DNA of 64,000 nucleotides from Longispora albida DSM 44784. GTDB lineage: Bacteria; Actinomycetota; Actinomycetes; Mycobacteriales; Micromonosporaceae. The first letter of the stretch is position 1; every line of letters begins with the position of its first letter. The position numbers were made by a program, and so were the translations under genes. Shown here piece after piece: positions 1 through 6,335 of this stretch. The DNA is taken from assembly GCF_000379825.1 (NCBI RefSeq), contig NZ_KB903835.1:310217-374216 (forward strand), read 5' to 3'. The notes below the pieces were generated by a model that saw only the letters and a list, made by a program, of their open reading frames with translations, was not told the origin of the DNA and searched no databases.

Positions 1-408
1 GCGTTCGCCGGTGACGCCACCGAGGCGCAGGACATCGTCCAGGAGGCCTTCTGCCGGGCCTGGGCCCGCTGGGACAAAATCGTGCAGTACGACGACCCGG
101 TAGCCTGGGTCCGCCGGGTGGCCTGGAACATCGCGAGCAGCCGGTGGCGCAAGCTCAAGACGGCGCTCAGCTTCGCCCAGAAACAACGGGCGGAGGTCGT
201 CGAAGGGCCCAGCCCCGACCGGGTCGCGCTGGCCAGGGCGCTCGCGACCATCCCGGAGAACCAGCGCAAGGCGATCGTCCTGCACTACCTCGCCGGGATG
301 CCCGTCGCGGAGATCGCACGGGACTGCGACGTCGCCGAGGGCACAGTCCGGTCGTGGCTGCACCGCGGCCGCGCAGCACTGCACAGCCAGCTGGCCCCGG
401 TGGGCTGA
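1..408 (+). CDS. ECF RNA polymerase sigma factor, 5' end outside window
   Basis: The reading frame is open from base 1 to the TGA at 406-408, giving 136 codons, so the N-terminus lies outside the window. The visible part starts in region 2 (DIVQEAF, then AWARWD, then PVAWVRRVAWNIA). It ends with a complete region 4 helix-turn-helix (PENQRKAIVLHYLAGMPVAEIA, GTVRSWLHRGRAAL), the classic ECF sigma-70 pattern. It should direct core RNA polymerase to a small stress or envelope regulon. The next gene starts 15 bp downstream and encodes a single-pass membrane protein, the usual arrangement for a sigma/anti-sigma or sigma/sensor pair. SigE-like subfamily placement is a guess. Confidence 0.9.
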   Translation, partial: AFAGDATEAQDIVQEAFCRAWARWDKIVQYDDPVAWVRRVAWNIASSRWRKLKTALSFAQKQRAEVVEGPSPDRVALARALATIPENQRKAIVLHYLAGMPVAEIARDCDVAEGTVRSWLHRGRAALHSQLAPVG

Positions 409-423
409 GGGGGGTGAGACACC

Positions 424-1377
424 GTGGATGACGAGCTCCAGAACGTGTTCGCCCAGTTCGAGGCGGACCACAGAGCCACGATGACCGCAGGCGACCCCGA
501 GGCCGTCCGCCGTACCGTGCGCGCCAGGCGGAAGCGCCGTACCCAGGTGGCCGGAGTGCTGTCCCTGGTCGTCCTGGCCACCAGCGGTTTCGCCTACACC
601 CAGCACTCCACCGGACCCGGGCCGGGCAACGCCGACCAGCGGCCCAGCACCAGCACCGAACCCATGCAGCCGATCCCCGGCCTCCCGTCACCCGGCCAGA
701 CGTACAGCCAGGCGCAGCCAGCCACGGGCTCGCCCACCCCGGGCACCTCGCCGTCCGCGCAACCGGGCGCGAGCCGCACCCCCGGCGGCCCCGGCGGCGG
801 AGCCGTCGTACCCGGCGGTGGCACCTCCACCGGCCGCCCGGCCGGCTCGGCCCCAGCCACCAGCACAGGCGGTACCGCCCCGGAGCCGGCCCCGTCCGAC
901 TCGACAGGGCCGAGGCAGAACCTCACGGTGGACTTCCGGGTCAGCGGGCCGTCCACAGTGAACTTCGTGCACTCCGGCGGCAAGTACCGTGGCACCTTCG
1001 ACCTGGCTCTCCACAACGCCGGGCCGGACGTCAGCAGGTACGAGAGCTGGTACATCAACCTGCCCAAGGGCTTCGACATCGACTTCATGGCGAGCCCGGC
1101 CCCGGGCTTCGGCATGTGCACGCAGCGCACCCAGAACCCGGACGGCAGCGTGCTCCTCGGCTGCTCGGACTCCGGCAGCGGCTCCCCGGTCGCGGTCGGG
1201 GCCACCCGTACCCACCGGATCACGGTCGTCGCCTCCGTGGCCCCGACCGGCGCGCAGCAGACGATCGAGGGCTTCGGCATCCAGGTCCGCCCGTACGGGG
1301 CCGGCGTGGCCGACGTGACCGACCCCAACACCGGCAACAACTACGCCGGGATGACCTGCGTCCTTCCGCCCAGCTAG
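424..1377 (+). CDS. Membrane-anchored extracytoplasmic protein paired with the ECF sigma factor
   Basis: The start is GTG at 424. The protein has 317 residues: a cytoplasmic N-terminus of about 40 residues with a basic RARRKRRT stretch, one transmembrane helix (about 41-58), then a long Pro/Ser/Thr/Gly linker (about 60-160). The C-terminal domain (about 165-317) is beta-rich and resembles repeat-type extracellular domains (NLTVDF, then DLALHNAGPDVS, ending DPNTGNNYAGMTC). It has two cysteine positions that could form a disulfide. Directly downstream of the sigma gene, it may act as anti-sigma or sensor, but I see no HxxxCxxC zinc anti-sigma motif. Function is therefore inferred from context only. 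Confidence 0.7.
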   Translation: MDDELQNVFAQFEADHRATMTAGDPEAVRRTVRARRKRRTQVAGVLSLVVLATSGFAYTQHSTGPGPGNADQRPSTSTEPMQPIPGLPSPGQTYSQAQPATGSPTPGTSPSAQPGASRTPGGPGGGAVVPGGGTSTGRPAGSAPATSTGGTAPEPAPSDSTGPRQNLTVDFRVSGPSTVNFVHSGGKYRGTFDLALHNAGPDVSRYESWYINLPKGFDIDFMASPAPGFGMCTQRTQNPDGSVLLGCSDSGSGSPVAVGATRTHRITVVASVAPTGAQQTIEGFGIQVRPYGAGVADVTDPNTGNNYAGMTCVLPPS

Positions 1378-1399
1378 CCAGCGACCGCACACAGACCGG

Positions 1400-1427
1400 G
1401 CGCGGGGTCATCCGGATGACCCCGCGC
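1400..1427. terminator. 28-bp perfect palindrome, likely terminator
   Basis: A 14-bp arm (GCGCGGGGTCATCC) is followed at once by its exact reverse complement, 22 bp after the stop of the sigma-partner gene. It lies between convergent genes and has no T tract, as is common for high-GC actinobacterial terminators. Confidence 0.6.
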
Positions 1428-1497
1428 TCCCGCGCGTCCGCGCACCCACCGGCACCCGGAAACAGGCCGGATATGGTGGCGTGATGGCCGCGCGGGG

Positions 1498-1818
1498 CTA
1501 TCGAAGCTTCGGCTCGCCGCTCGAAGCTGCCCATTCCCTGAACAGGGCGAGGGCCTCGGACAGGTTGCCCGGCCCGCACGCGATCTGAAAGACCTCTTGC
1601 GACGTCCAGACCATCACCCAGTCGTGCTCGCTGCGGGTGGTCTGTAGCCGGGGGAACTCCCGGCCCGCCAGGTCCGTCTCCTGAAGATTGATCTTGACGG
1701 TCCAGCCGGGGTTATCCAGGGTGTCGATCGTCACGCCCCACGAGTGCTCCCAGTCGCCATCGCACTGCGAGAGATACCAGGCTTGAAGCCAGTCGAAGAC
1801 GTGTCCCGGCTGATTCAT
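1498..1818 (-). CDS. Imm53-family immunity protein (orphan)
   Basis: The protein has 106 residues starting MNQPGHVFDWLQ. An upstream in-frame start at 1878 would overlap the tRNA terminator, so the ATG at 1818 is preferred. The signature WLQAWY, CDGDWEH, GVTIDTLDNPGW and VKINLQETDL is what I know as Imm53, a bacterial immunity protein of polymorphic toxin systems. No toxin gene is visible nearby. Its position right beside the tRNA-Pro integration site suggests either a relic of an earlier insertion or a stand-alone defence against neighbours. Cytoplasmic; no signal peptide. Confidence 0.7.
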   Translation of the reverse strand: MNQPGHVFDWLQAWYLSQCDGDWEHSWGVTIDTLDNPGWTVKINLQETDLAGREFPRLQTTRSEHDWVMVWTSQEVFQIACGPGNLSEALALFREWAASSGEPKLR

Positions 1819-1874
1819 AGCCGAAGATGTTACGCGGAGCAGGAGGGGCGTGGCCGGACAGATCCAGAAACGAG

Positions 1875-1911
1875 TCAAGGCCGGTTCCCCGTGAAGGAGA
1901 ACCGGCCTTGA
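1875..1911 (-). terminator. Original tRNA-Pro terminator, now orphaned at the left junction
   Basis: A perfect 13-bp stem (TCAAGGCCGGTTC with its complement) surrounds an 11-nt loop. On the minus strand it follows the 3' end of the tRNA-Pro remnant at 1922-1969. A near-identical hairpin at 18768-18804 follows the functional tRNA, and the two stems differ by a compensatory base-pair change (1878/1908). Confidence 0.75.
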
Positions 1912-1921
1912 TCTGCACTTG

Positions 1922-1969
1922 TCTTGGTCGGGGTAGCCGGATTTGAACCGACGGCCTCTACGTCCCGAA
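1922..1969. repeat. attL: 48-bp copy of the tRNA-Pro 3' half
   Basis: Identical over 48 bp to 18815-18862. Identity stops at 1970, inside the anticodon arm. Adding the flanking terminator extends the match to 99 bp (1871-1969 against 18764-18862) with five substitutions. As it lacks the tRNA 5' half it cannot make a tRNA. It is the original chromosomal 3' end, displaced by integration. Confidence 0.9.
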
Positions 1970-1987
1970 TGACGTACGGCAACGTTC

Positions 1988-2097
1988 CTGATCAGGGCAT
2001 GGCAGCAAACATGCAGGTCAGAGCATTGGTGTGTGTTGGCCTGGGTCGCGCTGCGTGGCCCCTTTTTTCAAGATCATCTCCCAGATTTCTCCCAGGC
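1988..2097 (+). repeat. Element left-end block, copy 1, with integrase arm-like sites
   Basis: About 110 bp similar to 4009-4118, sharing AACATGCAGGTCAG, a TGTTGG stretch and a run ending TTTTCAAGATC. That run is followed by two TCTCCCAG octamers 11 bp apart (2077-2084 and 2088-2095). The TTTTCAAGATC plus double-octamer unit recurs at 18719-18749 inside the right end. It fits arm-type integrase or excisionase binding sites (inference). Confidence 0.6.
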
Positions 2098-2240
2098 GGG
2101 GCCGGGCGGCCGACGTGGCGCGGGGATGTAGGGGCGCAGCGGCCCAAGAGCGTGAAACTGCCGTACTCGGACCGGGTTCGCTGCCGCCATTCCGCCGGCG
2201 CCTGGCTCGGCGCCGGTTGCTGCGGTACCGGTGTGGCTGA

Positions 2241-2411
2241 CCGTCGCCCATGCTGTTCATGTGTGTTGGCGGCACGGCCGCGTGGGTTGGGGAGGGTTCA
2301 CCGTCGTGCTGTTCGCCGCCAGGTGTGGGATTGACGTACTACCGCGTGCGGGTATCCGGCCCGGATCCGGCGGACCCTGATCGGGCGCAGATCATTGTCA
2401 CGTTCTCGTAG
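2241..2411 (+). pseudogene. Decayed paralogue of the 198-aa membrane protein gene at 4601
   Basis: Read from 2241, the frame encodes MCVGGTAAWVGEGSPSCC and then YYRVRVSGPDPADPDRAQ, ending in TAG at 2409-2411. The intact gene at 4601 has VGEGAPSCC and then YLVWVTSSDPADADRAR at the matching place. The N-terminal part of the pseudogene is in other frames (roughly 2150-2240, broken by TGA at 2238). The C-terminal half is missing. Both copies lie downstream of a copy of the left-end repeat, which supports a degraded second element. Confidence 0.6.
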
Positions 2412-2511
2412 AGGCGGAAGCGCGAGGGCGCGTTCGTGAGCGCCCAGGGGCTACTCGCCACCTTCGGTTTTCGCGGATATTGGCCACACGGACAGGCAGC
2501 CAGTGACGATC

Positions 2512-2527
2512 TGTGATACAGGTCACT
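2512..2527. promoter_or_regulatory. CRP-like palindrome TGTGA-N6-TCACT
   Basis: TGTGA, six bases, TCACT differs from the canonical TGTGA-N6-TCACA site by one base. It sits 255 bp before the small membrane protein gene at 2783. A Crp gene is present in this window (33031-33708). Binding is not shown. Confidence 0.35.
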
Positions 2528-2598
2528 GCGCGAGTTTTCTGGAACCTCAGGCAACCTCTGTTGCCCCCAGGTGACCTCCAGTGACTCATCTGCTCAAG

Positions 2599-2619
2599 TT
2601 ATCCACAGGGTTTTCCACA
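2599..2619 (+). promoter_or_regulatory. Two DnaA-box-like motifs 12 bp apart
   Basis: TTATCCACA (2599-2607) matches the DnaA-box consensus TTATNCACA exactly. TTTTCCACA (2611-2619) is one mismatch away in the same orientation. Two boxes are too few for a chromosomal origin, but this could be part of an element origin. Confidence 0.4.
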
Positions 2620-2701
2620 AGCACAGCAGGCGCTTTTTGCTGTCGTGACGTAACCCTGTTCTAGTCTGTGCGCGGGCAGATGAACGGCGAGAGTCGATGA
2701 A

Positions 2702-2735
2702 GAACGGCTCCCGGGCGGCAACCCGGAAGCCGTTC
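2702..2735. terminator. Strong hairpin before the small membrane protein gene
   Basis: GAACGGCT (2702-2709) pairs with AGCCGTTC (2728-2735), with an inner CCGGG/CCCGG stem. No T tract follows. It may be a terminator, attenuator or protein-binding hairpin. Confidence 0.4.
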
Positions 2736-2782
2736 ATGTGCCCTAGATCCAGCAAGTGGCAACCCGAGGAACTGAGGTGCAC

Positions 2783-2977
2783 ATGAGCAGGGTACGGCGT
2801 CAAACAAGAGACGTGCAGGGGCGCGGCAGGGACGACAGGCTGCCTGTCCGATGGTGTCTGATTCTAGTGGTGTCAGGAAGCGCCGGTGTTGCCGTTGGCG
2901 TAGCCGCCGGCCCGGTCGCGGGGGTGAGCATGGCGATCGGGGTCGCAGGCCTGCTCCACAAGGTCCTGGGCAACTAG
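2783..2977 (+). CDS. Small hydrophobic membrane protein
   Basis: The protein is about 64 residues from the ATG at 2783 (MSRVRRQTRD). A GAGG ribosome-binding site lies five bases upstream, so this start is preferred over the in-frame ATG at 2756. A charged N-terminus of about 25 residues precedes a long Val/Ala/Gly-rich hydrophobic segment (about 27-60), probably one or two membrane helices, ending in HKVLGN. A hairpin terminator follows at 3045. I do not recognise a family. It lies in the decayed outer module of the element and may be a relic or a small spread-type protein. Confidence 0.5.
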   Translation: MSRVRRQTRDVQGRGRDDRLPVRWCLILVVSGSAGVAVGVAAGPVAGVSMAIGVAGLLHKVLGN

Positions 2978-3044
2978 CCGCTGCCGGGCCGCCCTGCCAA
3001 GAAGCCGTGGTCCGGCCGACGGGGCGTGCGAGCGGATGAACAGG

Positions 3045-3077
3045 CGCGGGGATACGCAGAACGTTTCCCCGCGCCTT
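3045..3077 (+). terminator. Hairpin terminator after the small membrane protein gene
   Basis: GGCGCGGGGA (3045-3054) pairs perfectly with TCCCCGCGCC (3068-3077) around a 13-nt loop, followed by TTCG. Confidence 0.6.
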
Positions 3078-3184
3078 CGTCGTTCCCATGGGCGCGAGTT
3101 ACACGTCGTAGGTGCCACCGGGGTTCATCGCGGTGACGGCTGGGGAGAGCATGCCTGAGGATCCGCCGGTCTACCGCCCCAAGC

Positions 3185-3997
3185 GTGGCGTCTTGTGCCG
3201 ATCTTGGGAAACTGGCGCTAACGGGCGCGAGTTCAGGTAGGTGGGCCGCCGAAAGGGCAAAACCAGGCGATCAGCCGGCGGAAACTGGGAGGGTGGGTGG
3301 CCTGTGGTTTTGGCACCCGGACCTGCCCCGGGTGGACGCAACATGGGTTAACGCGATTGCGGCCGTTGCCGCAGCCGTGGCTGCCTTTGCTGCCTTCAGC
3401 GCAGCGCGGAAGGCAGCGGACTCGAGCCGAGAGCTTGCTCAAATTGAGCGAGATCGCTGGCATGCGGAGCTAACCCCCGAGTTCGAAATCTCCGTACAGC
3501 CAGCACTTGGGCTGTCGCTCTCGCTGCGAGTGGTGCTGGTGGGACCGGCTTTCCTTGATCATTTAGATGAGGTGGTCATCAGTATTCGCGATGACCAACA
3601 TCGAGTTGAGGCTCTTGAGGAAGTCCGAGAGCCCACCACTAAAGAGCAGAGCGAAGATCGGGTTTTCGGGCCAGAACACTTCATCAGGCACGTTCCGCAG
3701 TCGCGGGCGTGCCCGACAGGGAAGCTTGTTGGCCGCACGGGAGATCCCTTTCGGGCTCTACTAGGCGATGAACAGCAACTCACTCTTGCTCCAACCTCAG
3801 CCCCTTCGTGGTGGTCAAATCTGTCACGCGATAGGTGGGACAAGGTGTACAGGAGGCGGCCGATCAAACTAACCCTGCGATGCACGCTCGCTGGTCATTC
3901 ACCTTGGATCGTGCAGCATGAGATTCCGTGGGAAGAGTTCGTCGACCATCGGGTTGCCCCCGCCAGCCATACCGTAGACGAGAAGAGCAGGGGATAG
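3185..3997 (+). CDS. Hypothetical membrane-anchored protein, probable element cargo
   Basis: Up to 270 residues. The start is uncertain: GTG at 3185 gives the longest form, while a GGGAGG at about 3287-3292 argues for a start near 3293-3302. After VDATWVN comes one Ala/Val-rich transmembrane helix (about residues 52-72), then a short charged coiled-coil-like stretch (SSRELAQIERDRWH). A soluble domain of about 190 residues follows, with a Trp-rich segment (SWWSNLSRDRWDKVY). This architecture is a common uncharacterised actinobacterial type. The gene is visibly less GC-rich than its neighbours and sits between the two left-end repeats, so it is probably acquired cargo. No function can be assigned. 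Confidence 0.6.
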   Translation: MASCADLGKLALTGASSGRWAAERAKPGDQPAETGRVGGLWFWHPDLPRVDATWVNAIAAVAAAVAAFAAFSAARKAADSSRELAQIERDRWHAELTPEFEISVQPALGLSLSLRVVLVGPAFLDHLDEVVISIRDDQHRVEALEEVREPTTKEQSEDRVFGPEHFIRHVPQSRACPTGKLVGRTGDPFRALLGDEQQLTLAPTSAPSWWSNLSRDRWDKVYRRRPIKLTLRCTLAGHSPWIVQHEIPWEEFVDHRVAPASHTVDEKSRG

Positions 3998-4008
3998 CTC
4001 GAACCCTA

Positions 4009-4118
4009 CTGACCAGGGAGTACGTGTAAACATGCAGGTCAGGGTGTTGGTAGGTGTTGACCTTGGGCTGTCTTGATGGCCACCCTTTTCAAGATCGTCT
4101 CCCAGATTCCTCCCAGGC
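4009..4118 (+). repeat. Element left-end block, copy 2 (internal)
   Basis: Similar over about 110 bp to 1988-2097: CTGACCAGGG, AACATGCAGGTCAGGG, then TTTTCAAGATC and two octamers (TCTCCCAG at 4098-4105, CCTCCCAG at 4109-4116) with the same 11-bp spacing. No tRNA-derived core is present here. This looks like the original left end of the present element with its att core lost, the outer 2 kb being left by a second element. Confidence 0.6.
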
Positions 4119-4285
4119 CGGCAGTGGGATCGGGCAGCGGCGGTTAGGGGTGGATGCGGGAATCCATAGTTGATCAATCTCGTGAGCCTCTGGGCGCCAG
4201 TTCGACCTCCGAGTGGGCGGTCTTACGCGCATGCCTACTACAAAGTCGACGCAGTCTGGCACTGACGGCCAGTCAGCAACAAGAA

Positions 4286-4323
4286 CGGCTGAAACACTCC
4301 CAGCAGTGTTTCAGCCGCTTTTT
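4286..4323 (+). terminator. Rho-independent terminator
   Basis: A perfect 13-bp stem (CGGCTGAAACACT with its complement), a 6-nt loop, then C and five Ts. It is the most canonical terminator in the element. The ORF that runs across it (4154-4411) is therefore unlikely to be real. Confidence 0.75.
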
Positions 4324-4430
4324 GTGTTTCAGGGGCGATCGCTGGCGCATGACCCCGAGGGCCAGCATCCTTTGCCCTTTTTGTCTTAAACAGAGTGGTG
4401 GGGAGTTTTAGCGGGGACCGAATCTGGCTC

Positions 4431-4530
4431 GTGTCCCCAACGTGTCCCCCGAGTTTTGCCAGTTCAGGGGCAGTTGGGGGACATGGGGGACATGGGGGAC
4501 ACCAGGCATGTCCCCCTGGGTGTCCCCTGA
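4431..4530. repeat. GGGGGACA repeat block, left copy
   Basis: About 100 bp dominated by GTGTCCCC and GGGGGACA motifs around a CGAGTTTT spacer. The reverse complement of 16425-16524 matches it at roughly 80-85 percent by eye, including the spacer and the neighbouring CAGGGG. It is non-coding here, whereas the other copy lies in the 3' end of the repA-like gene. Iteron-like; possible replication-control or transfer site. Confidence 0.6.
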
Positions 4531-4573
4531 GCGGATGTGGTTCCGCCGGGGTGTCGCGGAGCCCACCGGGCAG

Positions 4574-4611
4574 TCAAGGCCAGCGGGCTAGCCTTGATAG
4601 ATGATCAAGGC
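4574..4611. promoter_or_regulatory. Three TCAAGGC half-sites around the start codon of the 4601 gene
   Basis: TCAAGGC at 4574-4580, GCCTTGA at 4591-4597 and TCAAGGC at 4605-4611. The last two form a 21-bp inverted repeat with the ATG (4601-4603) in its loop, so a repressor or the mRNA hairpin itself could block translation. Confidence 0.45.
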
Positions 4612-5197
4612 GGAGGATGAGGGTCCGCAGTGGCCGATGGCCGGACCCGCCGCGCCTGGCCATGGATTGCCCGCCGCTGTCCCGGCACCCGCTGCGGCGG
4701 TACCGGCCGCCCCGCCACCGGCGCGGCGTCGTCCCCATCGTGGCCTGGTGTGGCTGGTGGCCGCTGGTGGTGTGCTGGTGGTGTGCGGGGTGACGGGTGG
4801 TCTGGTGGTGCGGACGGTCGGGGAGGGCGCCCCGTCGTGCTGCCCGACTCCTGGCTACGCGACGACGCAGTACCTGGTGTGGGTGACGAGTTCTGACCCT
4901 GCTGACGCTGACCGGGCACGGATCAACGTGGCCTGCTCAGCCAGGGAACACCGCGCGGCGTACACGGTGGTGCAGGCGATGCTCCAACGCGGAGCTGAGA
5001 AGGGGCGCATGGAGATAGGCGGGCAGGGAGACCTCCAACCGGGCCGGGGCGGCGGGCGGCTGCCGTTCTACATCTGGGTCGAGGGCGCGGCCGGATGGCG
5101 CGGGCAGTCCTGGGGGTGGGCGGTCCTGCGGGTCGATGACGGCGACTGGTGCCTGGCTGGAATCGAGCCGTCGGAAACTGAGCTGTTCATGCCGTAG
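4601..5197 (+). CDS. Membrane-anchored hypothetical protein of the element
   Basis: 198 residues. A Pro/Ala-rich cytoplasmic N-terminus (about 1-45) with ARRRPHR precedes one transmembrane helix (about 49-70) and an extracytoplasmic domain of about 125 residues (GEGAPSCCPTPGYATT, then an alpha/beta region with DWCLAGIE near the end). The size and pattern recall the NTF2-like membrane-anchored domains seen near conjugation genes, but this is only an impression. A broken copy lies at 2241. An inverted repeat surrounds the start codon and there is no clear ribosome-binding site, so leaderless or regulated translation is possible. Confidence 0.7.
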   Translation: MIKAEDEGPQWPMAGPAAPGHGLPAAVPAPAAAVPAAPPPARRRPHRGLVWLVAAGGVLVVCGVTGGLVVRTVGEGAPSCCPTPGYATTQYLVWVTSSDPADADRARINVACSAREHRAAYTVVQAMLQRGAEKGRMEIGGQGDLQPGRGGGRLPFYIWVEGAAGWRGQSWGWAVLRVDDGDWCLAGIEPSETELFMP

Positions 5198-5257
5198 CCG
5201 GACGCTACGTGCCTGGTGCGTGCATGTCTGGCGGACCCGCAGAGCTACCGTCCGGGC

Positions 5258-5626
5258 ATGGCGGCCTGGCGTGTGGTGTGGCAGCGGTACCCCGGCACGG
5301 GCGGTACCCGCGAGATCATCGTGCACACCGTCGCCGAGCTACGCCGCGCACGCGAGATCGCCCTAGCCGACCCGCACACCGTGGCAGTGCGCTACTACCG
5401 CCGCTACGACGACCGCCCCCGCGTAGACGACGCATGCCCAAGAGGCCATCCGCTGCCCAGGGCTCAGGTGCACACCCAGTGGTGCCGCTGCGGCCTGGTG
5501 CACGTCCGAACCGGACTCTGCAGCACCTGCCGAAACAGCGAGCCAGTGTGGGAGCCAGCTTTCGGCCGGGGCTGCGGGCCACTCCCAGCCGACCCGCAGC
5601 GCACCAGCCACGGAGTACCGCCGTGA
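5258..5626 (+). CDS. Small zinc-ribbon-like hypothetical protein
   Basis: 122 residues from ATG 5258 (MAAWRVVWQRYPGTGG); an upstream GTG at 5216 would add 14 residues of poor quality. The N-terminal half is a mixed alpha/beta segment (IIVHTVAELRRAREIA, AVRYYRRYDD). The C-terminal half has CPRGHPLP, CRCG and CSTCR, a spacing that suggests one or two zinc knuckles. It ends 5 bp before the convergent HAD gene. I do not recognise a named family; it resembles the zinc-ribbon proteins frequent in actinobacterial elements. Confidence 0.6.
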   Translation: MAAWRVVWQRYPGTGGTREIIVHTVAELRRAREIALADPHTVAVRYYRRYDDRPRVDDACPRGHPLPRAQVHTQWCRCGLVHVRTGLCSTCRNSEPVWEPAFGRGCGPLPADPQRTSHGVPP

Positions 5627-5630
5627 GTCT

Positions 5631-6335
5631 CTACCGCTGTGCTTCCGCCAGCTCAAGGAGAACAACCGCAACGGGGCGCATGCTCGTTACGGTGTGGGCT
5701 GCTCCGGCCTGGTTAAGGGCGTGGATCTTCCGGGGTTTGTTGGCGTAGCCCAGTACCGGCACGCCAGCAGCGATCCCGCTTTCCACGTCAGTCACGGTGT
5801 CCCCGATCAGCAGGCACGTCGATGGCTCGCTTTGAAGCGCGCGAGCAGCGTTCAGGAGCGGCGCTGGGCTTGGCTTCATTCGGTCGGGTGCTGCGTAGGC
5901 TCGGCCGATGATTGCCGCAAAGTGCCCGATGAGGCGGTGTGCAGTGAGGTACGCGGCAATGGCTGCCTCGGAGTTGTTGCTGACAATGGCCACGGGCTTA
6001 CGCGCTTGGCGCGCTGCGACGATTACCTCACGGCCGTACGGCGTTGGCTCGGCTGTACGCACTGCCTGAACCTCAGCGGCGCACAGAGCATCCTCTACCG
6101 CGCGCGTCAACCGGGCAGTGCCTTGCCGCTGAGTCCAGCGGAGGACTTCCAGCGGGTCCGACTCAGTCTCGACGGCGCTGACGTCGACACGCTCGGCGTG
6201 CAGCACTTCGCGGAGCACGGCGGCGACTTTCGGCGCAGGGTAACCGGCGAATACGCTGCACACTGGCCCATCGAAGTCGAGCAACAGGGGACCGTGCCCG
6301 GAGATCAGTTCCGCAACATCTGGGCCGCTCGTCAT
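5631..6335 (-). CDS. HAD-superfamily hydrolase
   Basis: 234 residues from the ATG at 6335, which overlaps the TGA of the GntR gene (ATGA), so the pair is translationally coupled. All HAD motifs are visible: LLLDFDGPV (nucleophile Asp), IVSNNS (motif II), the MKPSP lysine (motif III) and LLIGDTVTDVES (motif IV). A helical cap lies between motifs I and II, as in phosphoglycolate-phosphatase-like enzymes. It probably dephosphorylates a small metabolite. Coupling to the regulator suggests its substrate or product could inform the repressor, though this is inference. Cytoplasmic. Confidence 0.88.
   Translation of the reverse strand: MTSGPDVAELISGHGPLLLDFDGPVCSVFAGYPAPKVAAVLREVLHAERVDVSAVETESDPLEVLRWTQRQGTARLTRAVEDALCAAEVQAVRTAEPTPYGREVIVAARQARKPVAIVSNNSEAAIAAYLTAHRLIGHFAAIIGRAYAAPDRMKPSPAPLLNAARALQSEPSTCLLIGDTVTDVESGIAAGVPVLGYANKPRKIHALNQAGAAHTVTSMRPVAVVLLELAEAQR

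Larger units (their letters stand above)
2413..2782. other. Gene-free, structure-rich stretch with origin-like motifs
   Basis: No convincing gene. It holds nested inverted repeats (CAGTGAC at 2501-2507 with GTCACTG at 2522-2528; GGCAAC at 2550-2555 with GTTGCC at 2560-2565), a CRP-like box, two DnaA-box-like motifs and a strong hairpin at 2702-2735. Locally more AT-rich than its surroundings. Confidence 0.5.

Noticed and set aside
1924-2334. Open frame starting MVGVAGFEPTASTSR
   Set aside because: The N-terminal peptide is the well-known false translation of tRNA 3' ends (here attL). The rest has no coding character and overlaps the repeat block and pseudogene.
4154-4411. 85-residue ORF near the element left end
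   Set aside because: It runs straight through a canonical rho-independent terminator (4286-4323) and has no recognisable protein features or ribosome-binding site.
4431-4530. Possible CRISPR array from repeated GGGGGACA units
   Set aside because: Units are short, irregularly spaced and in both orientations, with no unique spacers of constant length and no cas genes. It is an iteron-like block.
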